Positions 12,301-22,673 of a DNA stretch of 64,000 bases are shown here, one piece after another. The position numbers were made by a program, and so were the translations under genes. Position 1 is the first letter of the stretch, and the number at the start of each line of letters is the position of its first letter. The notes below the pieces were generated by a model. That model was not told where the DNA came from. It did not search any database and saw only the letters and a list, made by a program, of their open reading frames with translations. Source of the DNA: Phallusia mammillata (taxonomy: Eukaryota > Chordata > Ascidiacea > Phlebobranchia > Ascidiidae); NCBI GenBank assembly GCA_003260075.1, contig QLIY01000491.1, forward strand, positions 55,246 to 119,245. The letters run 5' to 3'.

Positions 12301-15235
12301 TCAAACGTTTAATCATTAAACTTTTAAACAGATCCATATTTCAGTGTTCCAGAGATGTTTTTGTTACCTAATTTGTTTGTATTCAAAGCACAATAAAAAA
12401 GTTTGAGGTGATACTGTTTTTAAAGTTACTTGCATACCACACTTTATAAGATAGTTAGTACTACGCACGCCCTTCTGTAGCACATCACTTATGAAAAATA
12501 AGATTTAAAAAAATATATATTAAAAGACTTATTAAACTTATATTTTTAGGGCACAGACGGTTTGCCGGGATCACCTGGAAGACAGGGAGGCACAGGGGAA
12601 AAGGTTCGTCCCTTTTTGTTTTTTTTGTGTTGTATTGTTGTTTGTTGTTGTGTTTGATTGTTTTGATTTAAAGTTCCTTCGAACATTGTGAAAAATAATT
12701 TGGTGAAATGTCATCGTACGCAAGAAAATTATTATTACTGACAGTATATTGTAAGTCAAATCGGAGTGATTTGTTTTGTCTGGTGTTCTCGTATAAGATT
12801 GGGCAAAACACCTTGGCTAGTAATTCAGTGACTCAAAATTACTTAAAGTCGCCAAAAATACTTGACTTTGCTTGAAGTCGCAGTTTAAAAAACTCAATAT
12901 GTGACTTGGATGGATGTGACTTTTAACGCCTGAACAATATGGGACGTATTACTTCTCTCTTTATAAAGCAAAACTTGTTAAAAACGCTACAATTTCGAAC
13001 AGGGCGCTCCTGGCCAGCCTGGCAAAGCTGGCGAAGATGGACTGAAAGGTCAAAAGGGTCTAAAAGGTCAAGTTGGGGTCACTGGGGCAAAAGGAGAAAT
13101 CGGTGATATGGTGAGTTAATTAAATGCAGATTTTTTTTATTTGTTATATAAAGCTGTTGGATTTGCTGTTGAATATTGTTAGGATGTTAATGCGATGCAT
13201 AAACTGCAAATTCTACATTTCTTTTCAGTGGATCTAAACTATTAAACATTAGCCACTGTGTAATTGACAAATCGTCCCTGATATACGATTTCAATATCAT
13301 AAAAATACATTGTTTGTGTTTTAGGGATTCCAGGGCATTCCTGGCCTCCAGGGACCAATGGGACCTCAAGGTGAACGGGTAAGCTAAAATCGATTTGTTA
13401 TTGTTTAAAAACTTCAGAGATTATCTACTTTGTGTTATAACAATGCAGGGCATCAAAGGTTCAGTGGGTATTCGTGGACCCAGGGGATTACAGGGACCCA
13501 TTGGAAACCCCGGCGAAGTGGGTGGAAAGGGGGCTAAAGGCGAAAGAGGTTTAAGGGTAAGTATCAGTAAGGTTGTAAATTAAAATAACTACTAATATTG
13601 CGGCGACGTTTTTAGGGAACTGACGGTGTTAATGGCAAATCCGGGCCAAGAGGCTTGGATGGCGTAGACGGCTCCACTGGGCAGCCAGGTACGCCAGGTA
13701 CCGTTGGCCCTAAAGGCGAACCGGTAAGTGCAACTTCTTTAAGCAAACAAACAAAAACCATGTGACGTAATGGTTGTTATTGGCAACAGGGACCACCAGG
13801 ACTCGACGGTCGGCCTGGTGCTGCTGGATCTCCGGTAAGCTGACGTCATTATTTACGTTGAATGACGTGTGAAAGCAAAATTTTGTTTCTTATAGGGTGA
13901 CGTAGGTCGTCCAGGACCACCCGGTGATACTGGAGAAAGGGGATTTCCAGGGTTAAGAGGCCAACGCGGCGAAAACGGATTAGATGGAAACCCCGGAAGG
14001 CCGGTCGGTATCGCTGCTGCGTTTGCGACTTTGACACCTCAATATTGGATTGTTCTCATGATTTGTTTTTGCTTAGGGTAATGATGGAGCAAACGGTGCA
14101 TCTGGAGCCAAAGGAGCTGATGGAAAAGACGGACAAAAAGGAAATAGTGGAGCTGATGGAACTCCTGGACGGCCAGGACCGACTGGACCTGCAGGACCCA
14201 GGGTTCGTTGCTCGAACTGCATATGCATATGATTTCTTTGTTTGTCTATCCTACATACATTACTGTATAGGGCGATTCTGGACCAAGAGGAGAGCCAGGG
14301 TTTGACGGGGAACCAGGGGAGCCCGGCAAAACGGGAGGTCAAGGACCCAAGGGTAACGCAGGAGCCGCTGGACTGCCTGGAGATCAAGGAGAACCTGGAG
14401 ATGCTGGTTTGGATGGCGAGAGAGGACCCCAGGGCTACCAGGGAATTCCCGGTGTTAAAGGGGGGAAAGGTACCCCAGGCCGTACCGGGAGAGCGGGATC
14501 GAAGGGAAGTTCCGGGAAAGATGGGAAACCCGGGAAGTCGGTGACCTCAGATGACATAAAACGCATCGTTAATAAAGCAGTTGATGACTTGCTTGATGAT
14601 CGTATGCCGGATATTATGGAAACCATAATCACCCGTGTTTTGGACCGAATTCCGACCCCGGTATAAGCTTGTTGCCATTTTATTTTGTTGTTGACTCCTA
14701 AACTCCAACACGGTTTCATTTTTATCCGCCAGAGTGCGATAGCGGGCAGTCCAGGGCCGCCTGGAAAACCTGGTGTTGCTGGAGTGGTCGGGGCCCCAGG
14801 TCGCAACGGTAAACCCGGTGAACCTGGGCCTCCTGGCCAACCAGGACCGGTTGGCCCATCAGGATCATTGGGACGGCCAGGTCCCAGCGGATCCAAGGGG
14901 TCAAGGGGATCCCCCGGCATTGGAAGAAGAGGTTCGAGAGGAAAAACCGGACCACCAGGTTAATTACATATTTAAAAATTAACTTTACCGGTTTGACCAA
15001 TTTTTTGACATTTTAGGACTGGAAGGTCCGCCAGGCGTCGGTCGCCCGGGTCCCGCAGGTTTAGATGGCCACAACGGACAACCAGGGACCCCTGGGCCAG
15101 CAGGAACGGCCGGTCCACCTGGGGCTAAGGGGGGGGGGGGGCGACGTTGGAATTTGTTACGCTGCTGGAAGCCGGGCCGCTCAGGCGCTAATCCCCGCCC
15201 CGGCGTCAAACTACAAGGGTCCGGCGCCGAGATAG
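326..15235 (+). CDS. FACIT-like collagen with N-terminal TSPN domain (5' end unresolved)
   Basis: Extracellular matrix collagen alpha chain, about 1,507 visible residues in 39 exons. Exons at 326-452, 1108-1258, 1407-1537, 1756-1882 and 1951-2046 encode a thrombospondin N-terminal/laminin-G-like domain ([38 protein letters not shown], then CCELPG). This arrangement is known from collagens IX, XII, XIV and XIX. Exons 2111-2328, 2396-2447 and 2721-2945 give a Thr/Pro-rich linker ending in [12 protein letters not shown]. Gly-X-Y exons then run from 3215 to 15235, many of 54 or 108 bp. The triplets are interrupted near 5875, 7970-8210, 10780, 11100-11215 and 14540-14745. The last exon (15017-15235) ends with [10 protein letters not shown], a short tail and TAG. 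Ten extra G in the run at 15119-15131 break its frame, and removing ten restores it. Total coding length is then divisible by three across all exons. The signal peptide was not found. The exact FACIT subtype is unknown. Confidence 0.9.
2111..2945 (+). other. Mucin-like Thr/Pro-rich linker of the collagen
   Basis: Three exons (2111-2328, 2396-2447, 2721-2945) between the TSPN domain and the first triple helix are dominated by Thr, with Pro, Lys and Ala, in repeats such as [10 protein letters not shown] and [12 protein letters not shown]. This composition is typical of densely O-glycosylated stalks. A later stretch ([19 protein letters not shown]) is less biased and leads to an ACVC motif just before the first Gly-X-Y triplets. 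The codons are ACA/ACT/ACC rich, which also produces long open frames on the opposite strand that are not genes. Confidence 0.8.
4918..4993 (-). repeat. Retroelement-tail-like repeat, copy 2
   Basis: The minus strand reads GATGAAGACGTCTT, then GACGTCGAAACGTCGATTTA, TTTATAATAAAACTGCTGG. It is homologous to 46545-46600. Located in a collagen intron. Confidence 0.45.
5973..6192. mobile_element. hAT-like MITE in collagen intron, TSD ttcctaca
   Basis: Starts CAGAGTTGT and ends ACAACTCTG, 220 bp, flanked by identical TTCCTACA (5965-5972, 6193-6200). The body is rich in CCCGAACC/GGCCCG text that recurs at 38560-38715 and 42059-42120. It sits 25 bp before the collagen exon at 6218. Confidence 0.85.
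8590..8722 (-). mobile_element. tRNA-derived SINE, copy 1
   Basis: On the minus strand the sequence begins GACCGAGCGGTTAA (A-box-like, as in Leu/Ser tRNAs). It has GGTTCTAATCC (B-box-like) about 30 bp later, then a body GTCTCGGCCACTT and AAGCGGCATTGCTT shared with 38926-39012. Promoter boxes plus a shared non-tRNA body indicate a SINE rather than a tRNA gene. It lies in a long collagen intron. Confidence 0.65.
10177..10508. mobile_element. hAT-like MITE in collagen intron, TSD gtctaaaa
   Basis: Starts CAAGGTTCTCAAACACG and ends TTGAATTTGAGACCCCTG. Identical 8-bp flanks GTCTAAAA lie at 10169-10176 and 10509-10516. The inverted repeats are imperfect, indicating age. Confidence 0.75.
10559..10728. 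repeat. Duplicated segment around an 11-G run in collagen intron
   Basis: CACGTATTTTTAAAGTATTT and about 60 further bases occur on both sides of the G run 10634-10644, with an 8-bp indel between copies. The right copy leads directly into the acceptor of exon 10734. Confidence 0.75.
14541..14744 (+). other. Non-collagenous helical interruption of the collagen
   Basis: Within the 14271-14660 exon the Gly-X-Y triplets stop after GKPGKS. They are followed by about 40 residues with regularly spaced hydrophobics ([36 protein letters not shown]). Triplets resume in exon 14733-14958 after SAIAGSPG. The pattern is compatible with a short amphipathic helix or coiled coil such as those that trimerise collagen chains. 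The function is inferred from spacing only. Confidence 0.6.
15119..15131. other. 13-G run in the last collagen exon, likely 10-base gap placeholder
   Basis: Between GGG-GCT-AA and CGACGTTGG there are 13 consecutive G. With all 13 the frame shifts. With exactly ten removed the codons read GCT AAG GGC GAC GTT GGA (Ala-Lys-Gly-Asp-Val-Gly), a perfect Gly-X-Y continuation leading to the stop at 15233-15235. The insertion is therefore best explained as an assembly artefact rather than a mutation. Confidence 0.8.
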
Positions 15236-18200
15236 TCGTGTGTCACGTGACGCCATATTCTAGCCAATTAACGCCCGCGGTGTTTGTTTAAATTATTGCG
15301 CAGCTGCGCACCGGTAGCGCCACCCCCAATACAAGCGCGAAAAAGTGCTACCGCGCCGCGGCGCCCGAGAGCCGCACACGGAAGTCACGTGACCTCGCAG
15401 TGCGCTGCTCTACGTACCGGAAGTTACGTCATAGAGCATTAACACGCAGTTTGTTGACATCAGTGCTTCGCGACAGCCGTTGGTGCATTGTGTGCTTTAT
15501 ATTTTCCTGTCTTCTGGTTCGATAGCTTATCAAAGTCAGTTTGTTATTGTTTATTTTCTCGTCGCTTTTTTACCACATACGTGTGCATGTGTTTTTCATC
15601 TGCCCAGCTGAATGCCTAAGAAATATTTAAAATGGTATAAAGAGTTCTGTTGGGGGTAACTTCAGTTTGATAATGTAACAGTCAATAGCAGATGACGGTT
15701 GCATAAAGACAGCAGGTAGAATACCTCACTTTATTCGATAGTTCAGTAGTTTTTTGCTGGGTTCGACTGCGGGTGTACTGAATATGTTTTAAATGACAAG
15801 CAGAAATTATACTAAACAAAGAAAGCAAGTCCAAATTAGACTTCGTTTGAAGTAAGGCTCAGTCAAGAGGCAGTTTGGTACATGTAATGGAATACTTTAT
15901 AAAATTGTCGTAGTAAAGCGTTTGTCGTGACTTAACTGATCCAAAGCACACAACAATAAGACGAAACCTTCTTTACTCAGATTTCTGTGCTGTTTTTAAC
16001 CTTACGTAAGAGTAAAAACAAACAAACAGCTTTTAAATAAAAAATAACTCGGACCAACATGTTTACCACGGTACCAATGAACAAATAATTTTATTAACTT
16101 CACTATAATGTGATAAGGGTGTTTAATATCTTTTAGGTTAAAACAAATTAAATAGTTAAAACCAAATTGCATTTTATACTTTCTTAGGTTATTTTTCTGC
16201 ACAAAATGTGTTTTAATTTGTCTCCGATTGAGTGTGCAACCTCACAAACACCGTTTATTACTGTTTAGGTTTAGAAACAGGTAAAACGTTTAGAAGCAGG
16301 TTATAAAATCAATTTTCTTTTCCCATACCTATATATAGTAAACCATAACAATAAAACTATAAAAGTAGTAATTTAATACTAGATTTGGGTATATCTTGAT
16401 TTAGAATATATTGTATCCAACCCAGAACAAAAGTTATATATGTAGCTTTGTTATTCTGAATATATATTTATTCAGATTAAGTTAAAAATACACACAATTA
16501 CTTTTTGCATTTAAATATATTTTAGTCTATACACTGCCTTTGTCAAAGTCCTGCCCTTTGTAAATGTAACTATTAACAAACAAATGGAGGAAGCTGTATA
16601 TTATGACGCAGTTTTAAGTGACGTCAGCGACACGATGGGTTTGTACCGAACAAAACAAAAAGTGTGCCATAAAGGTTTAATCACTTTTATGTGCTGTCTT
16701 AAATTTTATCACTAATAATATTTTTTGTGGCTTGAGCCCCGTAATTTCGCAAGGTTCAAAGCGTTGCTGGTTTAAGGTTATTTTTTTGTCTTGTGTATTG
16801 AAGATTCTTTACTTTGCCTTTTGGATTTGTGTAAATTTTATTAGATAATGTACTGGATGCAGGCACAGTTTAAGTCAACGAAGACTTTTTGTATAGGTTT
16901 ACAATGTCACAATATATTTATGCAACAAACATAGCTTATCAAGTACAGTGTCTACATGCCAATTTAGTTTAGCAGTAATGAATGTACATAGGTGCACAAA
17001 ACGCAATAAAGAATTTTTTCGAGGTTTGATTATTTGGGAGGTGTTAAAACTAAACGGTGTTTGCACATAAGCGTCCTTTTTTAAGGTCATGTCCCCTGTT
17101 AGCAAACTTCTATGTATAATCAGTTGCATACACAATGGATAAATATGAAACTACATGGCCTTTCTGTTTTGTTTTATTGGTTAAACCGGTTAAATCTCTC
17201 AATGGTTGCCCTAAATTAACTTTTGCCTTTTGGCTTTGGGTTGTTTTATGTTTATTTATAAGTCGACAAAACAACATTACATAAACTCGTCAATGGTATT
17301 TTGCTGATGTAATTTTTTAAACTTAGGGTTAGTTCGTGACTTTAATGTATTTCCCTATTGGATACCCATTAGGTTAAAACAAAGTGTTCTAGGAAAACAG
17401 AATCAACCAATGAAGGTTAAGAAACCGTAGCCTTTAAAACAAGTTAGTCAGGCCAATTTAGAATGGGCCAAAGCGGCGACTATAACCCGCTAGTTTAAGC
17501 ATTTGTATCATCTTTATAAACGTCCTCAAATCGAGGATTTTTCACTTAAACTAGCAGCATATGTCACTGCCCTAAGCCTCTTAAACATGTTTGGTTAAAG
17601 ATCTCGCCCAGCCAGATTAATTACCATGCAGTAAAAACTAGCGATTTGCCTTAACTTCCGGCACTGCGTGTGACATAATTTCCGGCACTGAAAACTGCCC
17701 TTTACCTACAGCTGTGTTTATCATTAAGCTTTGAGCGGAAAAGTTGTACCAACTTCCATGTTGTTGTTTCGAGTCCATCCGTATAAGCGGCAAACACTGT
17801 TGCTTTCAGTGAGGAAATAACCCAAACATAACCAGATGTTTTAAGTCAGTTTGCTTTACACAGCTTTTGTAGCTTTGCTTTGTTTAAAATTGTCAAAGTT
17901 TTTTGTCAAATTTACAATTCGTATTTAATTATCTACAAAGATTATTAGTACGAAAGAATGGGCAGGTATTATCAATATGTGTTATTAAAGCCTTTTCAAC
18001 GGTAGGTTAAATGCTGATTAGCTATATGGCGCATTTGGAGCTTGCTAACATTACAAACCAATTATTTCTTTTTGCAAACAACTTTCTCATGCCACCACCA
18101 ACACTTTTTTGTTTTTCGCGTTAAATTATTTCCAGTAACTATAGTTACTGCCTGTACGCAGGTAGAAGCGTAATAAAATACCAGGATTTTAACGATTGCC

Positions 18201-18516
18201 TAATGTTCGCTTAAATGCTTCCTACATAAAACCTGGAAGGAAGTAGTTGTGTCACGTGGCATTTCATCACGGTGCGTGCACGAGGGCCGTCGTTTCAACA
18301 TCACCCGTGATAAATCGTGATTACAAGTGTTGGTTTTGCGTTGCAATTCAATGTAAGAGAATAATTGTGAATACAAAATGATCTCTAACTGTTTACCAGG
18401 TTTTAGATTCCTAATTCTTTTTAGTGTATATATTCTGTGTATAAATCAACTTCTAGCAAAGGCTGGCTGCGCTACAAGACCTCACCACCCAATCCGCGTT
18501 TGCCACGTCATCAATC
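15236..18516. other. Intergenic region with a GC/CpG-rich patch
   Basis: No coding exon was recognised. The first 250 bp (about 15236-15480) is much richer in GC and CpG than its surroundings, with CACGTGAC, CCGCGCCGCGGCGCCC and several GTCACGTG-like sites. The rest is AT-rich. The patch could be the promoter of the downstream membrane-protein gene with an unseen 5' non-coding exon, or 3' sequence of the collagen gene. A possible acceptor (TTCTAG) near 18455 would fit a 5' UTR intron. Confidence 0.4.
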
Positions 18517-20109
18517 ATGAATAGCAACAATAACAACATTGCAAATGACGGCAAGGCTGAACCCGACGAATACAACTTATGTAAGTATTCAGTACGTCAT
18601 CAGTGACGCGTAGTGACGCAACAATTAACCGATATGTTGTTTCGCAGATTTGGGCTTCATGATACCAATTGGAGCCATATTGGCGTTGTGTATTCTTTGT
18701 TTGTTTATTATAAGCTGGCAGCTAGTATGTCCCAAGTGTTCGAAGAAGTACTGTCCGAAAATTCTGTTAGACAATAGAACGAGAAACGGGTCGCGAGATG
18801 ACGCTAGAGAGCAGGTATGCCACTTGTCATTTTTAAAAAGCTTTTCGCTGTATACAGTGAGATGTATAGTATAGTTGTGTTTTGTAAAAAAAAGTTGGCA
18901 AGGAAAATTGGCTGGCTTTTGTCCGTATTTTGTATCCATCAAACTTTGAACCGATGTACTATAAAACCCAATGCAAACTTTGGAAAAATGATGCAGCAAA
19001 GCACCAATGCAAACTTTTGGTTATTGTGTTACACCAACAGACTTGAGTTTGTTCGTATCCCGCTTCAAAGGTTAAAAACACACAAAAAAGTTTAAATAAA
19101 TTAAGTTCCTGTGATGGTACAAATACATTTCGTGTATTAAATAAATCTTGCGCTCAAATGCATATAAATTTTCTCTTGGTAATTACTTAATTTTGACAAC
19201 AGGAACCTCCATTACCAAGCGGCAGAAGAACATCTGTAACACTGGTGAGTATAACTTTGTAAATAAATACAAAGTTTTATCCGTCATAATACGATTGTGT
19301 GACGTAAAACAGGTTCGGCGCTATAGCGATTACCCGCCAAATTACGAAACTCTAATGGAACAACCACCGTCGTACAATTCTGTCGTCATAATCGAGGAGG
19401 AAGCGCCCCCTGGTGATAGAAGTAGCAGGTCATCTGGCATTCGAACTTATGTGTACGACCCAGCAAGGAGGGTTTCTATTGAGGTAAATCAGAACGGGAA
19501 AAAATGATAAGAATTAGGAAAAACTTGGGTTTAGCCAATGTAAATAGTAGTAAATTGATTTTACGCTGTTACAGTCTTTACCTTTCCTGCGTTCTCTTAT
19601 CTTTTCTGCGTGTTTCTAATTGGTTTTGTGTGAGGCTTTCGTTATACGACAGTCGTGTCAGGGATAGCACTATTACCTGTCCCTATTTTATACCCTTTTG
19701 TGTTGGGTTTCTACAGACACTTCAATGCTCCTGTAATGAAATATATTTGTTTTAAATAAGAAAGCTAACAATATTTTAACCTGGAAATAAATGCTTCGAA
19801 ACTTGTGGTACTTACAGCCAACGTAAACAGGAACCACATTTTTACCTAAAGCAATAATAAAAGTTTTTGCAAAAGGAACGTTTCAAACAGCAACGACTTA
19901 AGTTTTGGCGATTGCAAACTAATTTTATTTTTTAGATTCATGATGAAGACACGATTCGAGTCGTGGAGGAGCTGTTATCCAGAAGAAACTCGTCGCTACG
20001 AAGAGCTTCTTCCTCTTACAGAAGAACCTCGGAACCGCCTGTTTACAATCACGTGGTGCAATTACCTGACAAATACCCCACAGTGTTTCCCCCACAATCC
20101 AACGTATGA
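18517..20109 (+). CDS. Single-pass membrane protein with three PPxY motifs, family not recognised
   Basis: Five exons (18517-18580, 18648-18814, 19203-19244, 19313-19483, 19936-20109) join in phase to a 205-residue protein. There is no signal peptide. A polar N-terminus of about 22 residues is followed by one hydrophobic segment (about 23-48) and a juxtamembrane Cys cluster, CPKCSKKYC (49-57), that could be palmitoylated. The tail carries PPNY (99-102), PPSY (109-112) and PPVY (182-185), the class of motif bound by WW domains of NEDD4-family ubiquitin ligases. A Ser/Arg-rich stretch (about 164-180) precedes the last motif. The layout resembles WW-binding adaptor proteins in general, but no specific orthologue is recognised. 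The role as a ubiquitin-ligase adaptor is inference. Introns contain several GTGACG-type motifs. Confidence 0.75.
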
Positions 20110-22673
20110 CGTCATCTGTTACGTCATCATCGATAAAAGGGTTGGCTGGAAGCGAGAGCACGTACTGGATTCTGACGTCATATGAGGAAGTGATCCAGAC
20201 TTTTCGCGAACGCGCGTTTCAGTTGGACTGAAAAGCGTGTTTCCGTGCAATATGCGTTTTTATTTTCATATGCAATCAATGTACTGAACAAAAAAGGCTG
20301 TGTTAACGCAAAATTGTTGAAGTTTGAAAATTGTTAAATTGGTCGAAGTTTGACTGTTTGATCATTGGGCAGTGATGTGCTCGGTGGCGTTTATCCCGCC
20401 CAACTAGGCTCGTTTCTGACATCAAGGTGCGGGTTGATAATTGAAATCACTGCTGGCGGGTTGCGTTTTTGGGCGGGTTGTCAAAAAAGCTTTTTTCTCA
20501 TTTTTTGTGCATTCTGACATGTTTGCGTCTTTGTCAACTTGTTTAAAGACAGTTAAGCTGGGCTTGTTTGGATTTACTTGGGAGTTACGGTTTTGGGGTC
20601 AATTTTGACAGGCACAGTTGCGCTTTTTGAGAATTTGAACTGCAACACCGCAAGCGACCAAGTTAAGCTAATGTGGAGTTGGCACAATTTAGGAGAAAAG
20701 AAACTGTTTAGTTTAGGTAACACTAAACAAGCAGGTGTGCAGCATTTTACAAAGTGTTAGGTCTCTTAAGTTAAAACTTTTATACAAAGTCACAAATAGT
20801 AGTGATAAAATTCGATTAATTGCTGGATATACCCCTCCGAATTTTAATTGCTGCCCTTGAATTAGACACACTGGTATTGTCAGATGTACGAAAAGGTCAG
20901 TCATGGCTGTACTTGATATAAAATGACTGTTAAGATACTTAAGGTGCTAAAGACATTGCCGCTTTAGGCCAAATACTATCGATTGCAAAAAGGTAATAGT
21001 TTGGGCATTGTGTAAAGCTAATCTAAATAGCTTAAATTCCCTTATTTTGTATATTTCACCTAGATATGCTAAGAATAATTCACAAACTATTGTCCCAATG
21101 CGACAGCTGTGTGTGCTGTCTTTTCGCAGGAAAGCAAACAAGGGGACATTAGTTTTTGACTTGGTTCAAAAATTTCAGTATAAAGGTTATGTGGGCGTTC
21201 AGGCGCGACGGTTAAAGTGCAGCAAACTGGAACAGCCCGACTTTTTCATTTTTGGATCAAGAACTCACAACTATACCTAAATCGCTGTTACATTAATGAA
21301 CATGCAATATATGTTATCAGACATAATATTTTCTTTAATAACAAAGTCCGTTGTTTAAGAGCTTTATTAGTCTGTAGTACAAAGGCACAATAAAGTAAAA
21401 ATCTTGCTATCCTAACCAGTTAGAACCTAAAACAACCATTGGACTTTAATTCCAGTGTTTAACCAAAATAGATCAAACAAAGAAACGCAAATAAAGTGGG
21501 TATAGCGGTATCTGTATGACCTAACTTTAACTGTAAATGACATGCCTTTCTTCTTACACCACGACTTGTTTGAAAAACGCGCGAACTATATAGCGTGACC
21601 AGTTTGAACGATACGTCTCTATGGAGTCAAGCCTTGGAATGTAGCACTGCCTGTGACGTAACAACAAATGGGTGTTGTCTCTCACTCCATGACCGAGCCG
21701 GGGTTGTAACATTTGAATGATGCTTGTGGTTTAAGTCTAGTAATTGTAGCAGTAAAAGCAAGTCGTGGCGTGCTTAACTTTGCTTGGAAGACTGGTTTAT
21801 TGCAGTGGAATTGTGGGCGAATGTTTACAATTGATTGCTGCAAAAAGCTGCGAGCTTGTATAGTAGAGTGGTGAATACTTTACATTTTTTGCTTCTTTTG
21901 TACTACTTTTGTTTCATTAGGAATAAACGGCTAGCTCTAAGTTCAATTGTTTACTAATGCAGAATGTATTTTTAACAAAGAACCAGTGCAGTTTATTGTT
22001 AGTGCCGGTTTGTACAGTCAATTGTTGACTATTTAGGCTTAATGATATCATTAAACTCTGTGGTAACTAATAAAACAGCAACTATGTTTTAAATGCAAAC
22101 AGTCATGCACCCATACACTTTAATTGCTCTTATTTCAAACGGAAATTGTTCCATGACGCTTAGCGGAAACTAATAGCATGACAATGCTTTGTTTGTGACA
22201 GAATAGTTCATTTATGAAACTAGGTGCACCAGTTAAATGTACTGCAGTACGAATAGTCTGTATATATGTGTGCGCAAATCACAGATTGTAGATTTATAAT
22301 CAGTTATATATATATATATATGTATCTGTAAATACCGATGTTTGCATGAGGAGGTTTGTTGTGGTTTAACAGTTGCTTTAAGCTTTTACTAAAGATAGCC
22401 CAAAGATAATTGCAGTAAATTTATGCTATGTTTAGCTCGAATCGCAAACATGGCTTTAAACGGAAACCATTGCTTAAATGGAATTGCCTGTCTAAACAAG
22501 CAGATAGCCACCAAAGCCCGTTGTAGCGATAGTGACATCACTATGTCGGCATTGTTGACACAACGAAGTGGTCTATTTGATTACTACCGCCGCCGGCCTA
22601 AAATAACAACATTTATTTTTTTACAGTTGTAGTTTTGTAGAGGTTTTAACAGTTAATTAGATCGGAAAATATC
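20110..22673. other. Intergenic, no gene recognised
   Basis: AT-rich sequence without an exon-like open frame that shows similarity to a known family. It includes TGACGTCA at about 20173 just after the preceding stop, and a (TA)n tract at about 22304-22322. Confidence 0.4.

Noticed and set aside
14435..14920. 161-codon Pro/Gly-rich open frame on the minus strand
   Set aside because: It is the antisense of collagen Gly-X-Y exons 14271-14660 and 14733-14958 and runs through their intron; composition simply mirrors GGN codons.
22304..22322. Dinucleotide TA tract as regulatory site
   Set aside because: Ordinary microsatellite with no positional evidence of function.
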